From Pseudomonadota bacterium (lineage in GTDB: Bacteria; Pseudomonadota; Gammaproteobacteria; Burkholderiales; SHXO01), in the NCBI GenBank assembly GCA_023430065.1, contig JAEZCG010000145.1:1-24958 (forward strand): a stretch of 24,958 bases of DNA, read 5' to 3'. Below the pieces are notes generated by a model. That model saw only the letters and a program-made list of their open reading frames with translations, was not told where the DNA came from and did not search any database. The number at the start of each line of letters is the position of its first letter. Position 1 is the stretch's first letter. The translations under genes and the position numbers were made by a program. This document shows, in pieces, positions 1 to 7,527 of the stretch.

Positions 1-783
1 GTGCTATCCCTGTTCGTCGCCGGCATCGTTCCCGGCGTGCTGATGACGGTGTCGATGCTGGTGGTGAGCATCTGGCTCGCCTGGCGGCACAAGTTCCCGG
101 TGCATGGAGAGGGAGGGTTGCGACTGGCCCTGCGCGCCTTCCTGCCGACGATCCCCGCATTGCTCGTGCCGGTGATCATCCTGGCTGGCATCCTCAGCGG
201 TCTGAGCACGGTGACCGAGGCCTCGGCCTTTGCGGCCGTGTACGCGCTGCTGATCGGCACGCTCGTCTACCGCAACCTGACCTGGGCAGGGCTGCGCGCC
301 GCCCTGATCAGTACCGTACGCCTCAGCGGGGTGGTGTTTTTCCTGCTGGGCGCGTCCACCGTACTCGGGTGGTACGTGACGCGTTCAGGCATCACGCGCG
401 AGGCGGCCCAGTTCATCGCATCGGTGAGCACGGATCCGACCACGCAGATCATGCTGGTGAACGTGCTCCTGCTGCTGATCGGCACGGTGGTGGACGTGCT
501 GCCCGCACTGGTGGTGACCGCACCGGTACTGGTTCCAGCGATGGTGCAGCTCGGCTTCGACCCGCTGCACTTCGCGATCGTGATGATCGTCACCCTGAAC
601 GTTGGCAACATCACCCCACCGGTCGGGATGACGCTCATGACGGCCGCACAGATCGCGCGGGTGAGCTACGAGCGCGCGATCGTGGCGTCGCTACCGTTCT
701 ACCTGAGTCACCTCGCGGTGATCGTGATCGTGTCGCTATGGCCGCAGCTGGTGCTATGGCTTCCACGGCTGTGGGTCGGATAG
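1..783 (+). CDS. TRAP transporter large permease (DctM-like), C-terminal part
   Basis: This is the 3' part of the large membrane subunit of a tripartite ATP-independent periplasmic (TRAP) transporter, which imports an organic acid using an ion gradient and a periplasmic binding protein. The visible 260 residues are almost all hydrophobic helices. The family signature lies near residues 160-215: a VVDVLPALVVTAPVLVPAM helix, then G-F-D-P-L-H-F and a conserved T-P-P-V-G motif. DctM proteins usually have about 425 residues, so roughly 165 are missing; the GTG at base 1 is probably an internal valine and the gene should continue upstream of the window. The small-permease and binding-protein genes are not visible. 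The substrate cannot be told; a carboxylate fitting the neighbouring acid catabolism is only a guess. It converges on the SDR gene across a 103-nt gap. Confidence 0.85.
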   Translation: MLSLFVAGIVPGVLMTVSMLVVSIWLAWRHKFPVHGEGGLRLALRAFLPTIPALLVPVIILAGILSGLSTVTEASAFAAVYALLIGTLVYRNLTWAGLRAALISTVRLSGVVFFLLGASTVLGWYVTRSGITREAAQFIASVSTDPTTQIMLVNVLLLLIGTVVDVLPALVVTAPVLVPAMVQLGFDPLHFAIVMIVTLNVGNITPPVGMTLMTAAQIARVSYERAIVASLPFYLSHLAVIVIVSLWPQLVLWLPRLWVG

Positions 784-886
784 CCACGGGAGGGATCTTG
801 GCTTCAAGCCGCCCTGGCTTGCATTGCTCGGCGAGGGTCCTCCGTTCGGGTGCGAACCGCCGCCACGGCGTCTCAGCGACCAGGCC
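784..886. other. Convergent intergenic gap, no clear terminator
   Basis: This 103-nt gap separates the convergent TRAP permease and SDR genes. It holds two small dyads, GGCTT-C-AAGCC near 799-809 and GTTCG-GGTG-CGAAC near 846-859. Neither is followed by a T-tract in either direction, so I do not call a rho-independent terminator, and I see no gene here. Confidence 0.5.
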
Positions 887-1645
887 TTACAGCGAGTTGA
901 CCAGGTGCCCACCGTCGGCCACGATGATCGAGCCGGTCATATAGCTTCCCGCATCCGAAGCCAGCAGCAGCAGCGCGCCGTCCAGCTCGTGCGGCTTGCC
1001 GATGCGCCGCTGCGGGATGCGTCTGATGAGCGCCTGGCCGGCCTCGCTGGCAAAGAAAGCGCGATTGATGTCGGTTTCGACATAGCCCGGCGCCAGCGCG
1101 TTCACGCGGATGTCGAAACGCGCGAGTTCCAGTGCCATCGCCTTGGTGAGCTGGATCAGACCGGCCTTGGATGCCACGTAGGCGGAGATCGCCCCGGCCA
1201 CACGCAGTCCCGTGATCGAGGCGATGTTGACGATGCTGCCGCCCTGCGCATGGTCGCGCATGTGACGGGCACCGGTCTGGGCGACGCGCCAGGCGCCGTT
1301 GAGGTTGACGTCCACCACGCTCGACCAGTCCTCCTCGCTGACGTCGAGGAACGGCTTGGTCACCGCCACGCCTGCGTTGTTCACCAGCACCTGGATCGGT
1401 CCCAGCGCCTGCGCGACCGCGTCGAACGCCGCCGGCACGCTGGGGGCGTCGGTGACGTCCATCGCGAAGGCAAACGCCTTGCCGCCGGCGGCGCGAATCT
1501 CGTCGGCGAGCTTCTCCCCCTCGGCCACCCGCCTTCCGACGAGGCCTACGGCTGCTCCGGCCCGTGCCAGCGTCAGCGCGAAGTGACGGCCGAGGCCCCC
1601 GAACGCACCGGTGACGAGTGCGGTCTTTCCGTTCATGGGAAACAT
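887..1645 (-). CDS. SDR family NAD(P)-dependent oxidoreductase
   Basis: A classical short-chain dehydrogenase/reductase of 252 residues, probably cytoplasmic. It has the Rossmann glycine motif T-G-A-F-G-G-L-G (residues 12-19), N-N-A-G (89-92), and the catalytic S143, Y156 and K160. Paired arginines 38-39 after the second beta strand suggest NADP(H) preference. The ATG at 1645 is chosen because AAGGA sits 7 nt upstream; a second ATG at 1636 lacks this spacing. The stop codon of the DUF2889 gene is 2 nt upstream, so the two are almost certainly co-transcribed. It is the last gene of the liu-type block. Many terpene (atu) and fatty-acid clusters carry such an SDR for a 3-hydroxyacyl-CoA or branched alcohol, but the substrate is not visible from the sequence. 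Confidence 0.88.
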   Translation of the reverse strand: MFPMNGKTALVTGAFGGLGRHFALTLARAGAAVGLVGRRVAEGEKLADEIRAAGGKAFAFAMDVTDAPSVPAAFDAVAQALGPIQVLVNNAGVAVTKPFLDVSEEDWSSVVDVNLNGAWRVAQTGARHMRDHAQGGSIVNIASITGLRVAGAISAYVASKAGLIQLTKAMALELARFDIRVNALAPGYVETDINRAFFASEAGQALIRRIPQRRIGKPHELDGALLLLASDAGSYMTGSIIVADGGHLVNSL

Positions 1646-1647
1646 GC

Positions 1648-2196
1648 TCAATCCTTTGCCCAGTGCGGCCAACGGCGCCTCACGATCGGCCCGTCGTCCG
1701 CATAGGCGTGACAAGTATTGATCAGTCCCGGGCGCTGCGTCACGCCCTGCACCTTGTCGCGCTTCACCCGCTCGGCATACACGGTCTGGAACGCCGTGGT
1801 GGCAACCGGACCGAGCAGTTCGACCAGGTGCGTACAGCCTTTCACGCCGCCGAGCAGTTCCCGCGTCTTGAGCGTCCACCCCGACTTGATGCTCAGCCCC
1901 TCGAGCTGTTTGAAGCTGGGCGCGATATCGCCGCAGATGCTGTATGGCCCGTGGTCGATGACCGCTTCGGCAACGTGCACGGTGAGATCGGTGTCCACCG
2001 TCAAACGAATCCACATGTCGTGCAGGTGGTCGCCGGCCGGGATCGTGCCCCCACGATCTTCGCTAGGAATGTCGTACGGCTTCGTGTCGATCATATGGCC
2101 TTCGATGTCCCATAGCCCGTCCTCGCGACGATAGCCGCGGCAGGTGACGGTGCGGGTGTGCATGGGCGCGCGGCCCACTGGAGGTGTCAATGGCAT
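1648..2196 (-). CDS. DUF2889 domain-containing protein
   Basis: A 182-residue protein that I recognise as DUF2889, a family of unknown function. The start M-P-L-T-P-P-V is chosen because the family typically opens this way and goes on to the signature C-R-G-Y-R-R-E-D-G-L-W-D-I-E-G-H (residues 19-34). Other conserved-looking parts are a C-x-H pair (121-123) before V-E-L-L and a late C-H pair (152-153), which could bind a metal or be structural. No signal peptide or membrane segment is seen. No strong ribosome binding site precedes this ATG. The stop is 2 nt before the SDR start. Genes of this family often lie beside acyl-CoA or SDR genes as here, but that gives no function; biochemical role unknown. 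Confidence 0.85.
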   Translation of the reverse strand: MPLTPPVGRAPMHTRTVTCRGYRREDGLWDIEGHMIDTKPYDIPSEDRGGTIPAGDHLHDMWIRLTVDTDLTVHVAEAVIDHGPYSICGDIAPSFKQLEGLSIKSGWTLKTRELLGGVKGCTHLVELLGPVATTAFQTVYAERVKRDKVQGVTQRPGLINTCHAYADDGPIVRRRWPHWAKD

Positions 2197-2230
2197 GTTG
2201 CGGTGGCGGTGATGGTTGAATCGGGAGAAG

Positions 2231-2260
2231 GCTGGATTCCGACGAATGCCGGAATGACGA
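2231..2260. repeat. Small dRS3-like inverted repeat
   Basis: In the 67-nt gap between the DUF1289 and DUF2889 genes lies a 30-nt element with a perfect 6-bp stem, ATTCCG (2236-2241) and CGGAAT (2250-2255), with an 8-nt loop and flanks CTGG and GACG. This matches the pattern of a dispersed intergenic repeat common in many proteobacteria (TGGATTCC...GGAATGAC; the Neisseria dRS3 repeat is the named example). It sits 9 nt after the DUF1289 stop, so in RNA it would form a small hairpin between two genes. No T-tract follows, so it is not an obvious terminator. Confidence 0.6.
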
Positions 2261-2263
2261 GTG

Positions 2264-2452
2264 CTAGGTCGTTCCCGCCTCCTTTCTTCTCTGCGCGATA
2301 CGCTCGAGCACGGCGAGCTTCTCCTCCGGGGAGTACTCGACCCACTCGGCGACCTCGTCGATGCTGCGGAAGCAGCCCCGACACATGCGGGTGTCCGGAT
2401 CGAGCACACAGATCTTCACGCAGGGTGACGGGACGTGACGCGGCGGCAGCAT
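2264..2452 (-). CDS. DUF1289 family small Cys-rich protein
   Basis: A 62-residue protein of the DUF1289 family. It has P-S-P-C-V-K-I-C followed by C-R-G-C-F-R: four cysteines at 11, 15, 24 and 27 in a C-x3-C-x8-C-x2-C pattern that probably binds zinc or an iron-sulfur centre. Then comes the family's helical D-E-V-A-E-W segment and a charged C-terminal helix (about 43-58). The ATG at 2452 starts 8 nt after the HMG-CoA lyase stop; its ribosome binding site is weak, and the first residues could be shorter. Function is unknown. Members often sit beside unrelated metabolic genes, so its presence in the liu block need not mean a role in leucine breakdown. Confidence 0.85.
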   Translation of the reverse strand: MLPPRHVPSPCVKICVLDPDTRMCRGCFRSIDEVAEWVEYSPEEKLAVLERIAQRRKEAGTT

Positions 2453-2460
2453 ATGGCGGC

Positions 2461-3393
2461 TCAAGCAGCTGCCTGCGCGAGGCGCTGGCGCTTGGCGATC
2501 AGTGCGCGACCGGCACGCGAAACCGTGGGCCGTCCGAGGAAGTTGCAGATGTATTCCCCCGCAGCCAGCAACTGCTGCATCTTGACGCCCGTCTCGATGC
2601 CCATCCCATCGAGCATGTACAAGACGTCCTCGGTTGCAGCGTTGCCGGTGGCACCGGGCGAGTACGGACATCCGCCGAGGCCGGCGATGGAACTGTCGAA
2701 CACTGCAACACCCAGCTGCATCGAGACGAGGATGTTCGCCAGGGCCTGCCCGAAGGTGTCGTGAAAATGGCCGGCCAACCGATTCACCGGCACATGGCGC
2801 GCGAGCGCCTCGATCAGCCGCCGCGTGTGCGCCGGCGTCCCCGCGCCGGTGGTATCGCCCAGCGAAACCTCGTAGCAACCCAGCTCGTACAGGCGACGCG
2901 CGACCGGCACCACGGCCTGCGGGTCCACCTCTCCTTCGTACGGGCAGGCGAGCACGACAGAAATGTAGCCGCGCACTTTCAGCCCGGCGCCCAGTGCAGT
3001 CTTCGCCACCGGCTCGAAGCGTTCGAACGATTCAGCGATCGAGCAGTTCGTGTTCTTCCGGGAGAAGGATTCCGTCGCTGCGGCGAAGATCGCAACTTCG
3101 GTCGCACCGGCGGCCATCGCCGCCTCGAGTCCCTTCATATTGGGGACCAGCACCGGATAGCTCACACCCGGCTTGCGTGCGATGGCCGCCATTACCTCGG
3201 CGGCGTCGGCCATCCGCGGCACCCACTTGGGCGAGACGAAGCTGGTCGCTTCGATCGCGCTCAGTCCGGCGTCGGTGAGGCGGTCGATCAGACCGATCTT
3301 GACCTCCGTCGGCACGATCTCCGGTTCGTTCTGCAGTCCGTCACGCGGACCCACTTCGACGATCTTTACCCGCTTTGGCAGGTCCATGCTCAC
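2461..3393 (-). CDS. liuE: Hydroxymethylglutaryl-CoA lyase
   Basis: Cleaves 3-hydroxy-3-methylglutaryl-CoA into acetyl-CoA and acetoacetate, the last step of the leucine/isovalerate pathway, in the cytoplasm. The 310-residue TIM-barrel protein has the expected active site: G-P-R-D-G-L-Q-N (15-22, catalytic R17, metal ligand D18), metal histidines in G-H-F-H-D-T (H209, H211), the catalytic loop G-L-G-G-C-P-Y (C242) and N251. Length is normal for the bacterial enzyme. The annotated GTG start (3393) overlaps the TGA of the upstream carboxylase alpha gene by 4 nt (GTGA); an ATG two codons later (3387) is an alternative. This coupling suggests translational linkage with the carboxylase subunit. 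Known names are mvaB and liuE; the neighbourhood favours the liu role. Confidence 0.95.
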   Translation of the reverse strand: MSMDLPKRVKIVEVGPRDGLQNEPEIVPTEVKIGLIDRLTDAGLSAIEATSFVSPKWVPRMADAAEVMAAIARKPGVSYPVLVPNMKGLEAAMAAGATEVAIFAAATESFSRKNTNCSIAESFERFEPVAKTALGAGLKVRGYISVVLACPYEGEVDPQAVVPVARRLYELGCYEVSLGDTTGAGTPAHTRRLIEALARHVPVNRLAGHFHDTFGQALANILVSMQLGVAVFDSSIAGLGGCPYSPGATGNAATEDVLYMLDGMGIETGVKMQQLLAAGEYICNFLGRPTVSRAGRALIAKRQRLAQAAA

Positions 3394-5399
3394 GACTCTC
3401 TCTCGAACTGGAACAGCTGATCGCCGTCCTTCACCTGGTCGCCCCTGGCGAACAGTACACCCTTCACCGTACCGGCAGCCGGCGCGGTGATCGTGTGCTC
3501 CATCTTCATCGCCTCGATGATCATCAGCGGCTGACCCTTCTCGACCTGTGCCCCCGACTCGACGAGCACCTGCACCACGTTGCCAGGCATCGGTGCCGCC
3601 AACGACCCCCCCGATGGTTCGTCTTCGATCGCATCGAACGTCTGCAGCGTGAGGCGATGGCTGATGCCGGAGGTGAAGATCGTCAGTTGCCGGCCCTGCC
3701 GCACCACCGTGCCGTGGATGCGACGGCCGGCCAGGTCGACGACGAGCCGGCCGTCGGCCTCGATCTGTGCCCGTGCCACGCAGCTGCCGCCCGGCAAGTC
3801 CAGCAGGAAGCCGCCCGCGCGATAGTGCGCGGCGATCTGCACGCTGCGCTCACCGTCCTCGAAGGCAAAGACATGGTGATTGTCCTCGTTCATGCGCCAG
3901 CCGTCGCGCGCGTGCCAGGGCGACCACGGATCGCCGGAGGCCGTCGCCTCGGCCAACGCCTCGGCGTCGATGCGCGCGAGCTCCGACAGGACGGCCAGTG
4001 CGAGGATCGGATCGGACGCAGGACGTGTCTGCGGCAACAGTTCACCGCGATAGCGCTCGATGAGTCCCGTGTCGAGGAGGCCAGGTTCGCGGTGCGCCTC
4101 GGCGAAGGCACGATGCGACACCACCGCGAGCAGGAACTGAATGTTGGTCCCGAGTCCGACGATCTGGTAGTCGGCAAGCGCCGTGCGCATGCGGCGCAGT
4201 GCCGCACCGCGGTCCATGTCCCATACGATCAGCTTGGCGATCATCGGGTCGTAGTGCACACCGATGTCGTCGCCCTCGCGCACGCCCGTGTCCACGCGCA
4301 CGTGCGCATCGGTCCGCGGCTGGCGCAACCGGCGAATGGTGCCCGCCGCTGGGAGGAAGTCGCGCGCCGGCTCCTCCGCGTAGACGCGCGCCTCGATGGC
4401 GTGACCGTTTATCGACAGCTGCTCCTGTGTCAGTGGCAGCGTCTCGCCGGCTGCCACCCGCAGCTGCCACTCGACCAGATCGAGGCCGGTGATCATCTCC
4501 GTCACAGGGTGCTCGACTTGCAGGCGCGTGTTCATTTCCATGAAGTAGAACTCGCCGCGTTCGTCCGCGATGAATTCCACCGTGCCAGCGTTGGTGTAGC
4601 CGACCGCACGCGCTGCAGCGACCGCAGCCGACCCCATCTGACGTCGCTTGGCGGCCGTCATGCCGGGCGCGGGCGCCTCCTCCAGCACCTTCTGATGGCG
4701 GCGCTGCACCGAGCAGTCACGCTCGAACAGGTGCACGGCATTACCGTGGGTGTCGGCAAACACCTGCATCTCGATGTGACGCGGGCGCGCCAGGTATTTC
4801 TCGATCAGCACGCGTTCATCGCCGAATGCTGCGGCCGCTTCACGCTGCGCCGAGGCGAGCGCGGTATCGAACCGGTCGCGGGTCTCGACCACCTTCATGC
4901 CCTTGCCGCCACCACCAGCGGACGCCTTGATCAGCACCGGAAAGCCGATGCGTTCGGCCTCCTCACGCAACAGGTCGGCATCCTGGTTCTCGCCGTGGTA
5001 GCCGGGAACCAGCGGCACACCCGCCTCCTGCATCAGGCGCTTGGCTGCGCTCTTCGAACCCATCGCCCGGATCGCCTCGACGGGCGGACCGACGAAGACG
5101 AGCCCCGCCTGCGCGCACGCCTGCGCGAACTGGGCGTTCTCCGACAGGAAGCCGTAGCCGGGATGCACGCCCTGCGCACCGCTCGCAGTCGCCACCTCGA
5201 CGATCCGGGACGCGTTCAGATAGCTCTCGCGCGCGGACGCCGGGCCGATGCGATACGCCTCATCGCAGGCGGCAACGTGCATCGCGTTCGCATCGGCATC
5301 CGAGTACACCGCCACCGTGCGGATACCCAGACGCCGGCAGGTGCGCGCGACGCGCACCGCGATCTCGCCGCGATTGGCTATCAGGATCTTGTCGAACAT
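3390..5399 (-). CDS. liuD: Methylcrotonyl-CoA carboxylase, alpha (biotin carboxylase/BCCP) subunit
   Basis: The 669-residue alpha subunit of a two-subunit biotin-dependent acyl-CoA carboxylase. It carboxylates biotin with ATP and bicarbonate, and the beta subunit then passes the carboxyl group to 3-methylcrotonyl-CoA. Biotin carboxylase spans about 1-450 with the ATP-grasp glycine loop A-G-G-G-G-K-G-M (161-168) and active-site [11 protein letters not shown] (287-297). A linker/BT domain follows, then a biotinyl domain with E-A-M-K-M, the biotinylated lysine being K632. The beta partner lies two genes upstream. Context and the MCC-like beta subunit support methylcrotonyl-CoA rather than geranyl-CoA as substrate. 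The ATG is preceded by a perfect palindrome (TTGACGTCAA) and lacks an obvious ribosome binding site. The stop overlaps the start of the lyase gene. Confidence 0.93.
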   Translation of the reverse strand: MFDKILIANRGEIAVRVARTCRRLGIRTVAVYSDADANAMHVAACDEAYRIGPASARESYLNASRIVEVATASGAQGVHPGYGFLSENAQFAQACAQAGLVFVGPPVEAIRAMGSKSAAKRLMQEAGVPLVPGYHGENQDADLLREEAERIGFPVLIKASAGGGGKGMKVVETRDRFDTALASAQREAAAAFGDERVLIEKYLARPRHIEMQVFADTHGNAVHLFERDCSVQRRHQKVLEEAPAPGMTAAKRRQMGSAAVAAARAVGYTNAGTVEFIADERGEFYFMEMNTRLQVEHPVTEMITGLDLVEWQLRVAAGETLPLTQEQLSINGHAIEARVYAEEPARDFLPAAGTIRRLRQPRTDAHVRVDTGVREGDDIGVHYDPMIAKLIVWDMDRGAALRRMRTALADYQIVGLGTNIQFLLAVVSHRAFAEAHREPGLLDTGLIERYRGELLPQTRPASDPILALAVLSELARIDAEALAEATASGDPWSPWHARDGWRMNEDNHHVFAFEDGERSVQIAAHYRAGGFLLDLPGGSCVARAQIEADGRLVVDLAGRRIHGTVVRQGRQLTIFTSGISHRLTLQTFDAIEDEPSGGSLAAPMPGNVVQVLVESGAQVEKGQPLMIIEAMKMEHTITAPAAGTVKGVLFARGDQVKDGDQLFQFERES

Positions 5400-5400
5400 G

Positions 5401-5410
5401 TTGACGTCAA
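5401..5410. promoter_or_regulatory. Perfect 10-bp palindrome just upstream of the carboxylase alpha start
   Basis: TTGACGTCAA is a perfect palindrome ending one base before the ATG of the carboxylase alpha gene, where a ribosome binding site would normally lie. It could be a repressor site or chance. I saw no second copy upstream of the other liu genes, so the regulatory reading is weak. Confidence 0.2.
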
Positions 5411-5426
5411 CATCTCACCGCGAAGT

Positions 5427-5520
5427 ACCGCAAAGGACGCAAAGAACTGAACGAGAGGAGTCGGCGTTTGATCATTCAGATTCAATCGAATTCCTTGGCG
5501 CTCTTTGCGCCCTTAGCGTT
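5427..5520. repeat. Imperfect intergenic inverted repeat (GCAAAG type)
   Basis: In the 131-nt gap between the hydratase and carboxylase alpha genes, 5427-5445 (ACCGCAAAGGACGCAAAGA) and the reverse complement of 5502-5520 (AACGCTAAGGGCGCAAAGA) match at about 15-16 of 19 positions. The arms flank about 56 nt. The sequence style, short GCAAAGGACGCAAAG units facing their complement, is that of dispersed intergenic repeats often mis-called as short proteins in GC-rich bacteria. In RNA it would make a long stem inside the operon. Confidence 0.55.
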
Positions 5521-5530
5521 GAATGCCCAT

Positions 5531-6322
5531 TCATGCCTCGCCAACCCACCCCGGCGCGCGCTTGTCCAGGAACGCCGCCACCCCTTCCCTGCCCTCCGGC
5601 GTCACGCGAATGCGGGCGATGCGCTCGGCGGTGTCCTCCACCAGCGCGCGATCGATGGGCCGGTTGACCACCGCCTCGATCAGCCGCTTGGCCGCCGTCT
5701 GGGATTTCGGCCCGCCCTTGAGCAGGTGAGCGATGATCTCGTCGATGCGCGCATCGAGCAGCGCGGCGTCGACGATCTCGTGCAGCAGGCCCATGCGATG
5801 TGCCTGGATCGCATCGAAGCGCTCCGCGGTGAGGAAATAACGCCGCGCCTGGCGCTCGCCCACTGCCGCCACGACGTGCGGGCTGATGACGGCAGGGATC
5901 AGGCCCAGCCGCACCTCCGACAGCGAAAACGACGTCTCCGGCGTGCCCACCGCAATGTCGCAGCAGGCAACCAACCCGACGCCACCGCCGTAGGCCGCGC
6001 CCTGTACGCGTGCGATCGTCGGCTTGCTCAGCGTCGAGAGCGTATGCATGAGGTCGCCCAGTCCCACCGCGTCGCGCAGGTTCTCCGCTTCGGAATACGC
6101 GGCCATGCGCTTCATCCAGTTCAGGTCCGCCCCGGCGGAAAAGCTCTTGCCGTTCGCCGCGAGGACCACCACGCGCACCTGTGCGCTCGCATCCAGTTCG
6201 CGCAGACGCGCGGTCAGCGCGGCAATCAGCCGATCGTCGAATGCATTGTGCACGTCGGCGCGGTTGAGCGTGATTCTCGCCACGCTGCCCTGCACGTCCA
6301 CCAATACCGTATCGCCGTCCAT
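5531..6322 (-). CDS. liuC: Enoyl-CoA hydratase/isomerase family, probable methylglutaconyl-CoA hydratase
   Basis: A 263-residue crotonase-fold protein that should hydrate 3-methylglutaconyl-CoA to HMG-CoA, the substrate of the lyase two genes downstream. The oxyanion-hole segments are F-S-A-G-A-D-L-N-W-M (61-70) and G-A-A-Y-G-G-G-V-G-L (108-117). The segment S-E-V-R-L-G-L-I-P-A-V-I-S-P (135-148) keeps a catalytic-type glutamate (E136) and the A-V-I-S-P form that I associate with bacterial methylglutaconyl-CoA hydratases. An AGGAGG precedes the ATG with 5-6 nt spacing, which fixes the start. The acyl-CoA dehydrogenase stop lies 28 nt upstream. In a terpene pathway the equivalent gene would be atuE (isohexenylglutaconyl-CoA hydratase); the sequence alone does not exclude dual use. 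Confidence 0.88.
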   Translation of the reverse strand: MDGDTVLVDVQGSVARITLNRADVHNAFDDRLIAALTARLRELDASAQVRVVVLAANGKSFSAGADLNWMKRMAAYSEAENLRDAVGLGDLMHTLSTLSKPTIARVQGAAYGGGVGLVACCDIAVGTPETSFSLSEVRLGLIPAVISPHVVAAVGERQARRYFLTAERFDAIQAHRMGLLHEIVDAALLDARIDEIIAHLLKGGPKSQTAAKRLIEAVVNRPIDRALVEDTAERIARIRVTPEGREGVAAFLDKRAPGWVGEA

Positions 6323-6350
6323 TCCGCCCTCCTGCAGTCCTGATGCCGCC

Positions 6351-7514
6351 CTAAGACCGCTTCGCCACTTCCTCGAGCATCACTTCCGTCGCTCCGCCAC
6401 CGATGGTGAGCACGCGCGCATCGCGCACCAGGCGTTCGATCGCGCTCTCGCGCATGTATCCCATGCCGCCATGGAACTGCTGGCAGGCGTACATCACCTC
6501 GTTGGCGAGCTCGCAACTCATCGCCTTCAGCATCGAGACTTCGCGCACGACATCCCGACCTTGCGCGACCAGCCAGGCGCAGTGGTACATGTACTGGCGC
6601 GTCGCCTCGGTCTTTGCCTGCAGCATAGCCAGACGCTGGCGGACCGCCTGCTTGTCGTACAGCGATCCGCCGAAGGCACGCCGTTCCTTGACGTAGCGTA
6701 GGGTCAGTTCCAGCGCCGTCATGGCTTGACCGACCGCCATGGCGGCCAGGGCGATCCGTTCGGTCTGGAAGTTGCGCAGGATCGCGTAGAAGCCGCGGTT
6801 CTCCTCGCCCAGCAGGTTCTCCGCCGGGATGCGGCAGTCCTCGAGCACGAGTTCCGCGGTGTCCGAGCACAACCACCCGGATTTGCGCAGCGCCCGGCCC
6901 ACGCGCAGGCCGGGCGTGTTCTTCTCGACGATGAACATCGACAGCGCGCGCGAGCCCTTGGCATCCGGGTCGGTACGCGCGGCTACGAAGATCAAATCGG
7001 CGTGCACGCCATTGGTGATGAACAGCTTGCTGCCGTTCACCACCCAATGGTCCCCGTCGCGGCGTGCCCGTGTCCGGATCGCGCGCACGTCCGAGCCGGC
7101 ATCGGGCTCGGTGATCGCCACCGCTGCGATCGACTCGCCGGCTATTGCGCGCGGCAGATACTGCTCCAGCTGCAGGGCCGAGCCGGCGTATACCAGGTGT
7201 GGCATCGCCATGTCCGTGTGCACCAGCGCGGTGACGGTGAATCCGCCGTACGTGCAGCGCGACAGCGCTTCGGCGAACACGAGGTTGGTGATCGCATCGG
7301 CTTCGAGGCCGCCGTAGCGCTGCGGCCAGGTGATGCCGAAGAACCCCAGCCGCCCCATCGCGCGCAACACCTCGCGCGGCACGAATCCCTGCTCCTCCCA
7401 CACATGAGCGCACGGTTCCACCTCACTTGCCAGGAACCGCGCCACCTGCTCGCGCAACGTGACGTGTTCGGACCTGACATAGACGCTCTCTGCGTAGCTG
7501 ACGTCGCGGTGCAT
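6351..7514 (-). CDS. Acyl-CoA dehydrogenase (AtuD-like position in the cluster)
   Basis: An FAD-dependent acyl-CoA dehydrogenase of 387 residues, second in the window besides liuA. Family motifs are present: A-I-T-E-P-D-A-G-S-D (133-142), W-V-V-N-G-S-K-L-F-I-T-N-G (157-169) and F-H-G-G-M-G-Y-M-R-E (347-356). The position of the MCAD catalytic Glu is Gly (I-G-G-G-A-T-E, 371-377), while E252 in Q-T-E-R-I sits where isovaleryl-CoA dehydrogenase keeps its base, so the enzyme is probably active with a branched or bulky substrate. The ATG at 7514 is chosen over an upstream extension because it starts 13 nt after the carboxylase beta stop. The gene lies between carboxylase beta and the hydratase, the place of citronellyl-CoA dehydrogenase (atuD) in terpene clusters. 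Exact substrate unknown. Confidence 0.88.
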   Translation of the reverse strand: MHRDVSYAESVYVRSEHVTLREQVARFLASEVEPCAHVWEEQGFVPREVLRAMGRLGFFGITWPQRYGGLEADAITNLVFAEALSRCTYGGFTVTALVHTDMAMPHLVYAGSALQLEQYLPRAIAGESIAAVAITEPDAGSDVRAIRTRARRDGDHWVVNGSKLFITNGVHADLIFVAARTDPDAKGSRALSMFIVEKNTPGLRVGRALRKSGWLCSDTAELVLEDCRIPAENLLGEENRGFYAILRNFQTERIALAAMAVGQAMTALELTLRYVKERRAFGGSLYDKQAVRQRLAMLQAKTEATRQYMYHCAWLVAQGRDVVREVSMLKAMSCELANEVMYACQQFHGGMGYMRESAIERLVRDARVLTIGGGATEVMLEEVAKRS

Positions 7515-7527
7515 CGCGCGCTTGCGC

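Noticed and set aside
784..886. Bidirectional terminator between the TRAP permease and SDR genes
   Set aside because: The dyads are only 4-5 bp and no T-tract follows on either strand.
3375..5450. 691-codon plus-strand open frame opposite the carboxylase alpha gene
   Set aside because: Same mirror-frame effect; no motif, and the opposite strand holds a complete biotin carboxylase.
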